Virus record (IMG/VR): IMGVR_UViG_3300042691_036129
Span: 1 to 64,000 of that record
DNA: 64,000 bases
Reading direction: 5' to 3' (one strand)
Source of the DNA: a virus
Shown here: positions 1-8,538 of the stretch, piece by piece
How positions within the stretch are numbered: position 1 is the first letter of the stretch
Layout: each line of letters starts with the position of its first letter
Translations under genes and position numbers: made by a program
The notes under the pieces: model-generated
Seen by the model: the letters and a program-made list of their open reading frames with translations, nothing else
Told to the model about the DNA's origin: nothing
Databases searched by the model: none

Positions 1-2
1 AA

Positions 3-104
3 GGTATCATGACTAGATACGCTAAGAAAATGGTGAACAACAGATTCTACGGTAGAATCACAGTTGATGGTGTTAGAACATTCGATTTGAAAGAGTTGAG
101 ATAA
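3..104 (+). CDS. C-terminal end of an unidentified protein (5' partial)
   Basis: The window opens inside this gene. One frame stays open for 33 codons and ends in TAA at 102-104; the other two plus-strand frames hit stops almost at once. The visible tail is basic and aromatic (TRYAKKMVNNRFYGRI, then TVDGVRTFDLKEL). It is followed closely by a strong terminator, so this is the last gene of a plus-strand unit. I cannot assign a function; a virion protein is possible because most plus-strand genes here are structural, but that is only context. Confidence 0.55.
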   Translation, partial: GIMTRYAKKMVNNRFYGRITVDGVRTFDLKELR

Positions 105-124
105 TATGGTCTAACCAAAATATA

Positions 125-152
125 AAAGGGTCCTTCGGGACCCTTTTTTTTT
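125..152 (+). terminator. Rho-independent terminator with UUCG tetraloop
   Basis: GGGTCC (128-133) pairs with GGACCC (138-143) around a TTCG loop. Flanking A's (124-127) pair with the first T's of the T tract 144-152. This is a textbook intrinsic terminator for the gene ending at 104. A TATTTAT box starts only 8 bases after the T tract. Confidence 0.92.
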
Positions 153-159
153 ATTATGA

Positions 160-166
160 TATTTAT
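160..166 (+). promoter_or_regulatory. TATTTAT box (candidate late promoter)
   Basis: TATTTAT directly follows a terminator and lies 4 bases before the ATG at 171; an overlapping second copy spans 164-170. If it is a -10 type element, the transcript would start at or near the start codon. Confidence 0.45.
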
Positions 167-170
167 TTAT

Positions 171-737
171 ATGACCAAGAAAATAATAAGATTAACGGAA
201 TCGGAATTTGTGGAAATTGTTAATAGAGTAATTAATGAACAACAGCAAAACTATGATTTTATTTTTTCAAGAAACACATCCTTAACGGAACCTACCAAGG
301 CGGAGGAAATATATTTGGTTAAAAATGGAGATACCTATGATGTTTTTGCGAAAAGACCTAAAAGTAACATCATTGAGAAAACTGAATTTAGTTTACCGAA
401 ACTTTCTGAGTTATCGCTAAGGTGGAATGGTTCCACATTCGAAAATAATGAGACAACCGAAACCGCGAATATGATTGCCTCTTTGATTAAAACTAACTTC
501 GAAAGGAGTCAGGGTAATTGGGTTGTCTATACAAAAGAAAATGGTTTACCTGCTATCGGAAAATTATCTTTGGGTCCTGTGTATGATTTTGATATTTTAG
601 ACAAATACAAAAAAAATAGAAAGAAACTTAAGACTGGAGAATCCTACACCCCAAATGATTATTTCATTGTAAAACAAAACAAGGGTCGTTCTTTAGAAGT
701 TAAAGACGTGGAAGAAGCAAAACCCTACGAAGTTTAA
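171..737 (+). CDS. Hypothetical protein with LTES-type N-terminal element
   Basis: 188 residues. I chose the ATG at 171 over the upstream one at 156 because it begins the recurrent element KKIIRLTESEFVEIVNRVIN, seen in variant form in other proteins of this window, and because the TATTTAT box overlaps the upstream start. LTE|S matches the T4 prohead protease site pattern (I/L-x-E before a small residue), and VINE follows about 14 residues later. The rest is a soluble mixed alpha/beta protein with no family I recognise. The gene overlaps the convergent gene at 734 by four bases. Packaging into the capsid is an inference from the N-terminus. Confidence 0.75.
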   Translation: MTKKIIRLTESEFVEIVNRVINEQQQNYDFIFSRNTSLTEPTKAEEIYLVKNGDTYDVFAKRPKSNIIEKTEFSLPKLSELSLRWNGSTFENNETTETANMIASLIKTNFERSQGNWVVYTKENGLPAIGKLSLGPVYDFDILDKYKKNRKKLKTGESYTPNDYFIVKQNKGRSLEVKDVEEAKPYEV

Positions 738-1123
738 TAATATTGTTGCACCGTTATTTTTGAACCATTAGTATCCCTATTAACAAAAACCATGTATTTT
801 GGTTCCATCAGTGTTGCATTACGAAATAGTGTTTCAATTAAATAGTTTGTATAAGTTTGTGTTCTAGAATCCTTGAAAAGGTAATCACTTTTAACTACAG
901 CTTTTATATTACAGTTCAATAAAATTGGTGAATCATAAATTTCATCAACTCCTTTGATTGAATCAAGTTTAACATTTAGAGAATCCAAACATTCATTTAG
1001 TAAGATTTTTTCTGATTGTGATAAAAATTGATAACAATCTTTCGGATTTTTAAATCCGAGGTTTTGTCCGAAAGTGGAAAAAACAGATATAACAAACAAG
1101 ATAAATAAATAATATTTTTTCAT
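734..1123 (-). CDS. Small secreted protein with Bacteroidota-type signal peptide
   Basis: 129 residues from the ATG at 1123. I prefer this internal start to the one at 1198 because it gives a clean signal peptide: MKK, a hydrophobic core (YYLFILFVISVFS), then TFG and QN, the Gln-after-cleavage pattern common in flavobacterial secreted proteins. There is no lipobox Cys. The mature part contains two Cys (CYQFL and NECLD) plus one in LLNCN and has no family I recognise. Export to the periplasm or surface is predicted; superinfection exclusion or envelope modification would be a guess. Confidence 0.7.
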   Translation of the reverse strand: MKKYYLFILFVISVFSTFGQNLGFKNPKDCYQFLSQSEKILLNECLDSLNVKLDSIKGVDEIYDSPILLNCNIKAVVKSDYLFKDSRTQTYTNYLIETLFRNATLMEPKYMVFVNRDTNGSKITVQQYY

Positions 1124-1142
1124 ATCACACAAAATTAATCGA

Positions 1143-1340
1143 TTATTTTTTATCCACCAATTTTTTTTTACAATATGGACTATTGTAACCGAATACAATA
1201 CATCTCAATGTGTCAACTTCTTGTCTGAGAGGTTCTAAATAGTCACCAAAAAAAGGTTTATGTCCTTTAGAGATTTCTGAGGTAATGTGATATTCAATTT
1301 CTATAATTCGAGAAATTAATTGATTCTTGTTATCAAACAT
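1143..1340 (-). CDS. Small hypothetical protein
   Basis: 65 residues, helical and charged (NQLISRIIEIEYHITSEI), ending CKKKLVDKK. No family recognised. It lies 19 bases upstream of the secreted-protein gene on the same strand, so the two may be co-transcribed. Its start region faces the plus-strand gene at 1369, leaving a short divergent intergenic region. Confidence 0.6.
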   Translation of the reverse strand: MFDNKNQLISRIIEIEYHITSEISKGHKPFFGDYLEPLRQEVDTLRCIVFGYNSPYCKKKLVDKK

Positions 1341-1349
1341 TTTACAGGA

Positions 1350-1356
1350 TATTTAT
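1350..1356 (+). promoter_or_regulatory. TATTTAT box (candidate late promoter)
   Basis: TATTTAT, followed by A, lies 12 bases before the ATG at 1369 in a 28-base divergent intergenic region, in the same orientation relative to its gene as the other boxes. Confidence 0.45.
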
Positions 1357-1368
1357 ATTAAGAAATAT

Positions 1369-2262
1369 ATGAAAAAAAGATTCATTAATGAAGCCACTGG
1401 TTCAGGTAGTTCAGGTAGAATGAAAATACCATTAGTTCTTGCACCCCAAATATGGGAAAAAGAGCCCTTGGAACCTTTCACGAAACCAGTATCGAACTTT
1501 GTTAGTGCGGTGAATGCTTACGATAGTTATGATGGTGAAATGGAAAGGGACCAAACGTTAATAAGAAAAAACGAAACGAAGGCAATAAAAAGAGCTAAAA
1601 AAGCAAAAGAAATGTTTTCACAAAGCGATGATGACGGAAATCCAATAAATGGGTATTCACCCATGGGAAGTGATGCCCTTGGAACACCCAAAGAAGTAAA
1701 AAGAATTGCACATATACCAAAAACTGAATATGAACCAGTTTTAAAAGAGGATTTAGCGGTATGGTTTGGGACAAAAAAGAAACCAAAAGGTAGTAAACAA
1801 CCCAAAGGACCTTGGGTAAATATATGTAGAAAAAAAGAAGGTGGGGGACATCCTCCGTGTGGAAGACCCGAGGCAGATAGTAAGGGATATCCAAAATGTA
1901 GAGCGGCAGGTGTTGCTTCAAAAATGAGTGACTCTCAAAAAAAGAATGCATGTGCTCAAAAAAGGAAAGCTGAGAAAAAAGACCCTAAAATGGGAACAGG
2001 TAACAAACCAACAATGACTTCATATAAACCAAAAAATGAATCTTTGAGGGGATTAATTAAGAGGGTTTTAAAAGAAGAATATAGTCCCAATTTGTTATAT
2101 CCTGTTGAACAGGTTTACCTAATGACAAGTAAAGCCCCATATGAACTGAGAAAACTTGTAAAAAATCTAAAACCAATAGATTGTGTAAACAATAAAGGTG
2201 AAAAGAAAAGTTGTTTCAGAATACCTGAGGTATTATACGTATATTTTAGTGGGAGATACTAA
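1369..2262 (+). CDS. Lys/Cys-rich DUF5872-like protein with capsid-targeting-like N-terminus
   Basis: 297 residues from ATG 1369. The 1327 start is rejected because it overlaps the divergent gene and contains the promoter box. The N-terminus MKKRFINE|ATGSG resembles T4 internal-protein targeting sequences, which end FIAE|A. Around residues 140-215 lies a basic segment with regularly spaced Cys (WVNICRKK, HPPCGRPE, GYPKCRAA, KKNACAQK), similar to the DUF5872-type domain of aquatic phage and virus proteins; its function is unknown, and metal or nucleic-acid binding is plausible. A second element, SLRGLIKRVLKEE, occurs near residue 225. The last 60 residues look like a separate small domain. Confident as a gene, not as to function. 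Confidence 0.75.
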   Translation: MKKRFINEATGSGSSGRMKIPLVLAPQIWEKEPLEPFTKPVSNFVSAVNAYDSYDGEMERDQTLIRKNETKAIKRAKKAKEMFSQSDDDGNPINGYSPMGSDALGTPKEVKRIAHIPKTEYEPVLKEDLAVWFGTKKKPKGSKQPKGPWVNICRKKEGGGHPPCGRPEADSKGYPKCRAAGVASKMSDSQKKNACAQKRKAEKKDPKMGTGNKPTMTSYKPKNESLRGLIKRVLKEEYSPNLLYPVEQVYLMTSKAPYELRKLVKNLKPIDCVNNKGEKKSCFRIPEVLYVYFSGRY

Positions 2263-2669
2263 TCAAGTTTTTTTAAAATTTCCTCTAAAGAATGATTGAT
2301 ATTATTATTGATTTCAATCTCAAGTTTCATTCTTTCATCATCCAATTTCTTGTCAAATTTTTCGACTAACTCTACGTAAAGACTTGTGTCTGAGATATAC
2401 ACGGAATAACTGTATATATGATTTATTAGTTTTACACTATGGTCATGTAAAACAATAAACATATCCTTGGACTCGTTTTTTATAAATCTTTTATTAGATA
2501 ATGGGGCTAAAGTTAATTTTGAATCTGAGTCGTCAAGGACCTTTCTACATATTTCGTAGGTGATTCTTTCGTCAGCCGGCAACGGTTTTTTGGGGTCGAA
2601 CTTTTCCTTGAGTGCTAAAAAAACCTTATATAATATATTCGGGATGAAACCAACAACTTTGTTATCCAT
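2259..2669 (-). CDS. Hypothetical protein
   Basis: 136 residues, acidic and helical, ending in a long charged helix (NHSLEEILKKLD). No family or catalytic motif recognised. It overlaps the convergent gene at its 3' end by four bases and sits 27 bases downstream of the 2697-3167 gene on the same strand. Confidence 0.6.
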   Translation of the reverse strand: MDNKVVGFIPNILYKVFLALKEKFDPKKPLPADERITYEICRKVLDDSDSKLTLAPLSNKRFIKNESKDMFIVLHDHSVKLINHIYSYSVYISDTSLYVELVEKFDKKLDDERMKLEIEINNNINHSLEEILKKLD

Positions 2670-2696
2670 TAATCAAAGATAAAAATAATAATCAAA

Positions 2697-3167
2697 TTAA
2701 CAATATGCACCTGAACATTGTTTTTTTCCATCTAAACCTGGCATTTTTCCTTTACAAACCTGAACGGCATATCCATTTGCATAAGCTGATGGGTAAACTT
2801 TGAATTTACTCTTAGCCGCTGCCTTACCTCTTGCACAAAGTTTAGTTCCTGTTTTTTTTCTACCTTCACTCAAATCTTCGAAATCTAAATAATCTCCCAT
2901 TTTAGATTTTTCATTCATGAAAAAATCAAAAACTTGGTCCATGTTGGTTTTAGCCTCAGTAACGTGGTCATCGGCCCAGTCGTGACCGTTTTGTAAAATT
3001 TCATCTATCATCTGTGGGTCAAACTCCAACAACATTTTACATTGTCTCATAATCTGTTTGAGGTTAGAAAAAAACATGTAATTTTCATGCTCTTGGTATG
3101 ATTCATTGAGAACTTTGTTAACCAACTTGGTTATATCTGATTCGGTTAATTTTACAACTTTAGCCAT
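2697..3167 (-). CDS. CARGKAAAK-domain protein with LTES N-terminal element
   Basis: 156 residues. Residues 1-22 carry the recurrent element in its clearest form (MAKVVKLTESDI, then VLNES), with LTE|S and LNE|S both matching the T4 prohead-protease pattern. A helical middle is followed by a conserved phage C-terminal domain: KLCARGKAAAKSKF, VYPSAYANGYAVQVCKGK, and a CSGAYC tail. That domain is frequent in aquatic phages, basic, four-Cys and of unknown role. The start overlaps the end of the 3160-4668 gene by eight bases, so the two are translationally linked. Packaging with the DNA is an inference. Confidence 0.8.
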   Translation of the reverse strand: MAKVVKLTESDITKLVNKVLNESYQEHENYMFFSNLKQIMRQCKMLLEFDPQMIDEILQNGHDWADDHVTEAKTNMDQVFDFFMNEKSKMGDYLDFEDLSEGRKKTGTKLCARGKAAAKSKFKVYPSAYANGYAVQVCKGKMPGLDGKKQCSGAYC

Positions 3168-4668
3168 TTTGTTTCTGATTTACTATGTTAAACGTTAATT
3201 GTCTTTTATAAGTATCTTTCTCACCTGAAGTGTTAACTTGAATGTCAACATAATATTGATTAGGAATTTTATCTCTCATATCGAAAATGAAATAATACTC
3301 ATTTGGCGTTCTGTTTATTGGTGTCCAATCTTGAACTAATACTTCTGTTGTTCCTTCTTTGACATAAACCCTGTAAAATGCTGATACATCTAATAACATT
3401 TGTTGACCGGTGTATGCTTTTTTAATTGTGACACCAACCTTTCTAATGTCTGTATTCAAAATTTGTTCGTTCTGTAGAATCCCGTAAAAATTGAAACCAA
3501 ACTTTTGAGGTTCTTTGGATAGAGTTCCGATTTGTATTCCTGCAGAATATTGTTGAAGAGTGAAGGTATTCGATACGTTTGGAAGTGATTGACCATTAAT
3601 TGTTAATCCTGACCAAACATCGTAGTATTGACATGGGGTAGCACCTGTAAAACCATTCGGAACAATTACTTCATAAACCCCTTTAGTTCTTAAACAAGTT
3701 GTCAATGCCTCCATACCAGTTACAGCAACACCAACTCTATCTTCTATTCTCACAAACGGGTCACTATCAAGATTAACCAAATCACCATTCTGATAAATGT
3801 AGAGATATAATCTATTCTCTTGGTTCTTCAGAAATTGGTTTCTATCATCCTGAATCAAATCGTCGTAATTGGTCAAAAGGTATGGTTGGTAGAAAGTTTG
3901 GGTATGTCTCGAGAAGAATGCAACACTGTAACTATCGGTCAAACCTGTTATATTTTCAATCTGAGGAAGATATGCTAAACCCCAACCTGTTACACCCGTT
4001 ATAGAACCGTTTAAAACACCGTTAATTTCGTTTGTCATGTCCATGTTGAGGTCTTCATTACCCAACTCGAAATGTTGTCTAGAAACGACTGTAAGACCCG
4101 TATAATTAACACTGCCCTCATTCTTGTTATTGTAAATTCCTGCTTGTGACCAATCATCAATTGTGGTAGTCTGATACCAATTGGATGGTCTTGTAGAAAA
4201 GGCTCTTGGGTCAACGTATGTCAAAGGGGATTGACCACCTTGTGCACTGTTCTGTGCTAAATTAAAATTGTTATAATCGTATCCAACCCCTTCATCCCAT
4301 TCTTGAGGGTTACCTGTTGAGCCTGAGGTTTTGGGGATTCTGAATAATATTAAATCGAATGAGGTCGCCCTTCTCCTTGAGTCGGACATAAAGGTGTTGA
4401 GTAACTCGTTGTCAAAAGAAGACGTGTTTGTCATCTTAAGTGTATGTGTCATCGCCGATGTGCATCCTGTCGAAATTGTTCCGTTTGCAATCGAATCTCT
4501 TAGTTGTTGTAGGTCTAAATCAAAAATGAAACGTGTATATCCATAGTTTGGAACTATGTAATCCGACGCACCAAAATTCAATTGAACAACAGGGTTACGT
4601 CCTGTGTTCACGTATGAATTGGAAATAATTGTGTTATTTTTACTGAAATATGACCTTAAAATTGACAT
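3160..4668 (-). CDS. Putative virion structural protein with DNRLRE-like region
   Basis: 502 residues, rich in beta-strand, Tyr, Asn and Thr. A middle region (about 75-275) with SFDLILFRIPK, a WDEGVGYDY segment, DMTNEINGVLNG, GVTGWGLAY and FFSRHTQTFYQPYLL resembles DNRLRE-type beta-sandwich domains, where a D-x-T motif is followed by a GWG strand. The C-terminal half looks like further Ig-like sandwiches. It has its own TATTTAT box and sits beside baseplate genes, which supports a virion component such as a tail or fibre-associated protein. The exact T4 counterpart is unknown; the fold assignment is by eye. Confidence 0.65.
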   Translation of the reverse strand: MSILRSYFSKNNTIISNSYVNTGRNPVVQLNFGASDYIVPNYGYTRFIFDLDLQQLRDSIANGTISTGCTSAMTHTLKMTNTSSFDNELLNTFMSDSRRRATSFDLILFRIPKTSGSTGNPQEWDEGVGYDYNNFNLAQNSAQGGQSPLTYVDPRAFSTRPSNWYQTTTIDDWSQAGIYNNKNEGSVNYTGLTVVSRQHFELGNEDLNMDMTNEINGVLNGSITGVTGWGLAYLPQIENITGLTDSYSVAFFSRHTQTFYQPYLLTNYDDLIQDDRNQFLKNQENRLYLYIYQNGDLVNLDSDPFVRIEDRVGVAVTGMEALTTCLRTKGVYEVIVPNGFTGATPCQYYDVWSGLTINGQSLPNVSNTFTLQQYSAGIQIGTLSKEPQKFGFNFYGILQNEQILNTDIRKVGVTIKKAYTGQQMLLDVSAFYRVYVKEGTTEVLVQDWTPINRTPNEYYFIFDMRDKIPNQYYVDIQVNTSGEKDTYKRQLTFNIVNQKQNG

Positions 4669-4680
4669 TCACTTTTTTTT

Positions 4681-4687
4681 ATAAATA
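4681..4687 (-). promoter_or_regulatory. TATTTAT box (candidate late promoter, minus strand)
   Basis: Minus-strand TATTTAT (ATAAATA on the plus strand), 12 bases upstream of the start at 4668, in the short gap after the stop of the 4688-6220 gene. Confidence 0.45.
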
Positions 4688-6220
4688 TCAATTAATTCGG
4701 ATATTGGAGTTCAGAATTTTGTTTACCGCATTTTGTAGTTCAGTAAGTATTTCTTGAGACGTAGAACCGTCTTCTGTCACAGGTATTGGTGGTAATCCAG
4801 GATAAGCGTGAGTGTGTGTAATAAGATATCTTACAATCAAATTTATAAGTTCCAATAACTCTTCACCTCTAACGGTGCTAGATGTTTTAGATTCTATGTT
4901 TGCAAATTCTTCAGGACCGATACCATACAAGGTATTGTCAAAATTTATTTTTCCTTTACCTGGAATTTGAGAATTATGTGATAGTAAGAATAATTTGTCA
5001 CCACCTAGAGCCCCAACTGTATTTTGTTGGTTTATATATTTTACGTCAGGAACTTTAAGTTTTTTAATTGTTTGAGGTTCACCAACTTTATTTTTTGCAT
5101 ATATGAGACCATAACCACCTTTTATTCCTGATAATAATTTTATGTTATTATAAACATCCGAAATGTTCTTGACCTCAATTGATGTTGCATTAACACCTGA
5201 CGGGGTCGTAAGATTTAGTTTTTCACTCATCAATCGACTTGGTCTATAAAATATTGGGAACTTTTCGGCAGCGTTGTTATTCGGAAAAACAACTCTACCA
5301 CCTACGGTTCTATCTGAACTGTTACAGTCCCTGATAAAATTATTTATATATTTGATGGCATCCTCTTTTGACAACATTGTGAAACTTTGTTTCGTCACCA
5401 AGAATTTAAGATTTTCCTTAACTACACTATCAACTTTTAAGTTTTTAGAGTTTACGGTTGCGTCAGGTTTCAACTGATAAAGAAAAACCGAACCATTGAA
5501 TTTGTCTTGGGAATTTTCGGGATTGTTGAGAACCCATTCTATAAGATATTTTACCAAAACTACATTTTCTTGTAACTGATAAAACGTTCTATCTGGCTGA
5601 TTTCTTTTAATGTATTGAAATCTTGAAAGTTGAAGAAAACTCCTTTGGGGATTATTGACGGGGACAACATTAGGTTGTAAAGTTTCCCCTTTGAATTTAC
5701 CCGCTCTTAATAAAACGTCGTCCTGTTTGATGACTACGTCAGCACTACCCCTACCCAATAAAGCATTATCACCAGGTTCAGGAAAAACACCTTTATGTAT
5801 TGCCTTATCAGAATAAGTTCCATCTTGGTTTTTTAAAGGTTTTGGGCTTTTGATTTGCATACCCGTTCCTGTAAATTTATTTGCGCCAAATTGGAATTGA
5901 TTGAATGTTGAAGTTGGGCTAAAATATGTGTTTTGAACATAATATTGGTTCTGATATTTGAAATCTTTGTTCAAATATATAACCTGAACCATTTCCTCGT
6001 TTTTGGGGACTTGGTATAAGAAGTATGGTAGGAGCGGATTAAATACCAATGGGTCACGGGATGTCCAAGGGTCTTTCTCTGGATTCCACGGTGGGTCCGA
6101 CACTGCTCTTAAAATGTCCTCAACGTTATCAATTTCGAGACACCCTCTAATTCTACCGAGCATCATTGGGTCATTGTTATCGATAACTCTTACCTGAAAA
6201 AAAATTGAATTGTTATCCAT
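4688..6220 (-). CDS. gp5-like baseplate hub/spike protein (OB-fold N-terminus)
   Basis: 510 residues. The start (FFQVRVIDNNDPMMLGRIRG, then PYFLYQVPKNEEMVQVIY) fits the OB-fold of T4 gp5-type and VgrG-like hub proteins, which sit below the tail tube. The C-terminal region contains a THTHAYPGLPPIPV segment typical of phage spike or hub proteins. I see no lysozyme domain, unlike T4 gp5, so peptidoglycan digestion would have to come from another protein. Neighbours are other structural genes on the same strand. The start overlaps the 6213-6422 gene by eight bases. Confidence 0.72.
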   Translation of the reverse strand: MDNNSIFFQVRVIDNNDPMMLGRIRGCLEIDNVEDILRAVSDPPWNPEKDPWTSRDPLVFNPLLPYFLYQVPKNEEMVQVIYLNKDFKYQNQYYVQNTYFSPTSTFNQFQFGANKFTGTGMQIKSPKPLKNQDGTYSDKAIHKGVFPEPGDNALLGRGSADVVIKQDDVLLRAGKFKGETLQPNVVPVNNPQRSFLQLSRFQYIKRNQPDRTFYQLQENVVLVKYLIEWVLNNPENSQDKFNGSVFLYQLKPDATVNSKNLKVDSVVKENLKFLVTKQSFTMLSKEDAIKYINNFIRDCNSSDRTVGGRVVFPNNNAAEKFPIFYRPSRLMSEKLNLTTPSGVNATSIEVKNISDVYNNIKLLSGIKGGYGLIYAKNKVGEPQTIKKLKVPDVKYINQQNTVGALGGDKLFLLSHNSQIPGKGKINFDNTLYGIGPEEFANIESKTSSTVRGEELLELINLIVRYLITHTHAYPGLPPIPVTEDGSTSQEILTELQNAVNKILNSNIRIN

Positions 6221-6422
6221 TTCCTCTATCGTTGTAAATTTTCAAAATATTATTATATAACATTTCAACTTTATCTAAATAAATCGTCCCTGCGATAATA
6301 TTTTTCTTTGTTGATTCGAAATCATCTGTCAATAAATCCATGTATTTGACCAATAAGTTGTTTGGTAAATTATTCAGATTTGGTTGTTCTTTTACAATTT
6401 CGTCAAGTTGTTCTTTTGTCAT
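6213..6422 (-). CDS. Small hypothetical protein in the baseplate cluster
   Basis: 69 residues, helical (MTKEQLDEIVKEQPNLNNLP start), no family recognised. It lies between the 703-residue structural gene and the gp5-like gene with a 3-base gap upstream and an 8-base overlap downstream, so it is part of a translationally coupled unit. A small baseplate or assembly factor is possible from context only. Confidence 0.65.
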   Translation of the reverse strand: MTKEQLDEIVKEQPNLNNLPNNLLVKYMDLLTDDFESTKKNIIAGTIYLDKVEMLYNNILKIYNDRGNG

Positions 6423-6425
6423 AAA

Positions 6426-8537
6426 TTATATTGCTTTTCCGACTCCACTAATTGGGCTTGTTAATACGATTTCCACTTTTTCGTTTGCTGCTCTTTCCTC
6501 GTCAATTGCTCTATTGGTTAGTAAATTATACAAATTCATTAAATTGGGGGAGCCATCGGGTAATACACCTGTGGGTATTCCCAAGGCCTGTAATTTTTCC
6601 AAAAAGTTAATGTTTGCTCTTTGAGGTGAAAAACCTGGTAATATTGCTGCTGCGGGTAACAATGCCAAAGGGATTGCATTATTAGAAATTCCATTGATTG
6701 AGTTCAATAGTAATAAAATATTTTTTGTCAAATCTTTACACCTTGCAAAATCATTTACTAATTGAGATACTATTAATACAAGTTCAATTAATCTAAGTAT
6801 GATTGCATAGTTTTTTAATCTTTTGGAATTTTCGACATCTTTTATTATGATACTAATTAAATTCAATATGTCCCTTTTCAAAATATCATAAAGTGTTTTC
6901 AGAAATTCAGCATTGATTTTGGTGACCATGGAAATCATAAATTGTTTCCATTTTTTTGTAAAATCAGTTCCACTTGTGATGATGTTACTACCCTCTCGAC
7001 CAATTTCAGTAGCCATGGTGTTTCCTGAATTGATTATTGTATTCGCGGAATTTATGTAAGTGTTGGCACTTGTAACTGCTTGGTTATAGGTAAATGTTGC
7101 AGCCGATTGTGTTATGGCCATCACAGAGAATATTGGTAAAAGAACCTTTGGCGATAGAATATTTGCCACAACCGCTAATGGCAAAGTTTTCAGAATTTTG
7201 TTGTTCACAGAAACATCCAAATTCAAATTATTGATTCCATAAACTTTCCATTCAGGATTTTCTACTATTGAATCTAGAATTTGTTCCAAAACACCAACTT
7301 TTTCTTCTACTGTGGCACCAGTTAAATCCCTAAAAGCAATTAATTGGTCAACTAAATTTGTAGCGTCTACTGGGAGTTTGATATTATCACAGTCTTCAAA
7401 TTCCATCACACCATTTTTGATGTTTGAAATTTGTATATCAATATTTCTTAAATCAATCTCATTGAATTCAAAAAAGCTTTCATCAACCCCATCTAATTCG
7501 GCTATCTTTGCAATTCCACTGACATCAATCTCCCTTCTGTTATCAAAACATAATCCCAAAATCCTCTGTAATATGATTCCATATCTTGATTGATTATCGA
7601 TTTGCCCTGACCCTGTTTTGGCTTCAATATCAATTGCACCTGAAATTATGTTAACAAGCTGTGCACCAATATCCACTGGGTCATTTATGGTTATTGTGCT
7701 ATAGTAGTCCGAGATAAATTCACCAACCTTGTTAGAGGTTAACCCAGCATTATTTTCCCTATCAATTAACGCAACACGATAAAAGTTACCAGTAATACCC
7801 AATCCATTTGTTGTGGTATATTGAACATCAAATAAATTCTGTCCTGATTTTCCTTGGTAATTTTTTCCCAAGATTTGAGATAAACTTCTACCACTATTTG
7901 AAGGTTCCATGAGTTGATAGAGTTGTTTATTCATTGGATAATAATCAATCCCACCAAATGGTTTAAATTTTGGGTCAGCGGATGGCTCTGGTTTTTCGTA
8001 ATAAACTTTTCCTATCTTAGTATCGGGTGCATTTTTTAAATTTTCTAAAAAATCGATTGATTGCACGGGTATGTAAAGGAATCCATCATTAGGTCCCTGA
8101 GGAATTGTTGAGAGTGGTTGAAGTTGAAGTAAAGAAGGTGATACACCTTTATAGGTTTGTTCTTGTGAACAACCTAAAGCTTTTATAGATTCTTCTTTGA
8201 GAATTGCGGCGGCTTTTGGCTCTAAGGTAGTAGCTACCTCTAAAAGTTTTTTTCTTAGATATTTTAATGTTTCAGAACCTTGTCCTTTAGTTTGAAAGAT
8301 GTATCCTATTAATTGGTCTAACGAATTAGGGGGATTTCTTTGATACCTTTTTTGTAAATCTTTTACTTTATCGAGTTGACTTGTTGTAAAATTTTTTGAT
8401 TCGGCAAATGAGTTCGCAACTGACTTTGATAAATCTTTTTCAGCTTTAAGAGTTTCCACCGCGGCCTTGAGAGCGCTTATTCTTGAGTTTACTCTTTGTT
8501 CCCCACTTGTTAAATCTATGACATTGTTAGCTTGCAT
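6426..8537 (-). CDS. Large structural/baseplate-associated protein
   Basis: 703 residues. The N-terminal 130 residues are helical and coiled-coil-like. A mixed domain follows (PNDGFLYIPVQSIDF, GGIDYYPMNKQLYQL, NFYRVALIDREN). About residues 450-480 form a hydrophobic stretch (LAVVANILSPKVLLPIFSVM) and 575-640 another helical hydrophobic region, suggesting contact with a membrane or a buried helical bundle. No T4 protein recognised. Its position between small structural genes and the gp5-like hub supports a baseplate or tail role. Confidence 0.6.
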   Translation of the reverse strand: MQANNVIDLTSGEQRVNSRISALKAAVETLKAEKDLSKSVANSFAESKNFTTSQLDKVKDLQKRYQRNPPNSLDQLIGYIFQTKGQGSETLKYLRKKLLEVATTLEPKAAAILKEESIKALGCSQEQTYKGVSPSLLQLQPLSTIPQGPNDGFLYIPVQSIDFLENLKNAPDTKIGKVYYEKPEPSADPKFKPFGGIDYYPMNKQLYQLMEPSNSGRSLSQILGKNYQGKSGQNLFDVQYTTTNGLGITGNFYRVALIDRENNAGLTSNKVGEFISDYYSTITINDPVDIGAQLVNIISGAIDIEAKTGSGQIDNQSRYGIILQRILGLCFDNRREIDVSGIAKIAELDGVDESFFEFNEIDLRNIDIQISNIKNGVMEFEDCDNIKLPVDATNLVDQLIAFRDLTGATVEEKVGVLEQILDSIVENPEWKVYGINNLNLDVSVNNKILKTLPLAVVANILSPKVLLPIFSVMAITQSAATFTYNQAVTSANTYINSANTIINSGNTMATEIGREGSNIITSGTDFTKKWKQFMISMVTKINAEFLKTLYDILKRDILNLISIIIKDVENSKRLKNYAIILRLIELVLIVSQLVNDFARCKDLTKNILLLLNSINGISNNAIPLALLPAAAILPGFSPQRANINFLEKLQALGIPTGVLPDGSPNLMNLYNLLTNRAIDEERAANEKVEIVLTSPISGVGKAI

Positions 8538-8538
8538 C

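Noticed and set aside
1130-1160. Host-like Bacteroidota promoter (TTG, 20-base spacer, TAATTTTG) on the minus strand before the secreted-protein gene
   Set aside because: The match is good but the -7 element is only 6 bases from the ATG at 1123 and the site lies partly inside the upstream gene; AT-rich sequence makes one such match likely by chance.
1327-1368. Upstream ATG for the DUF5872-like gene
   Set aside because: It would overlap the divergent gene and place the TATTTAT box inside the coding region; the 1369 start also begins the targeting-like sequence.
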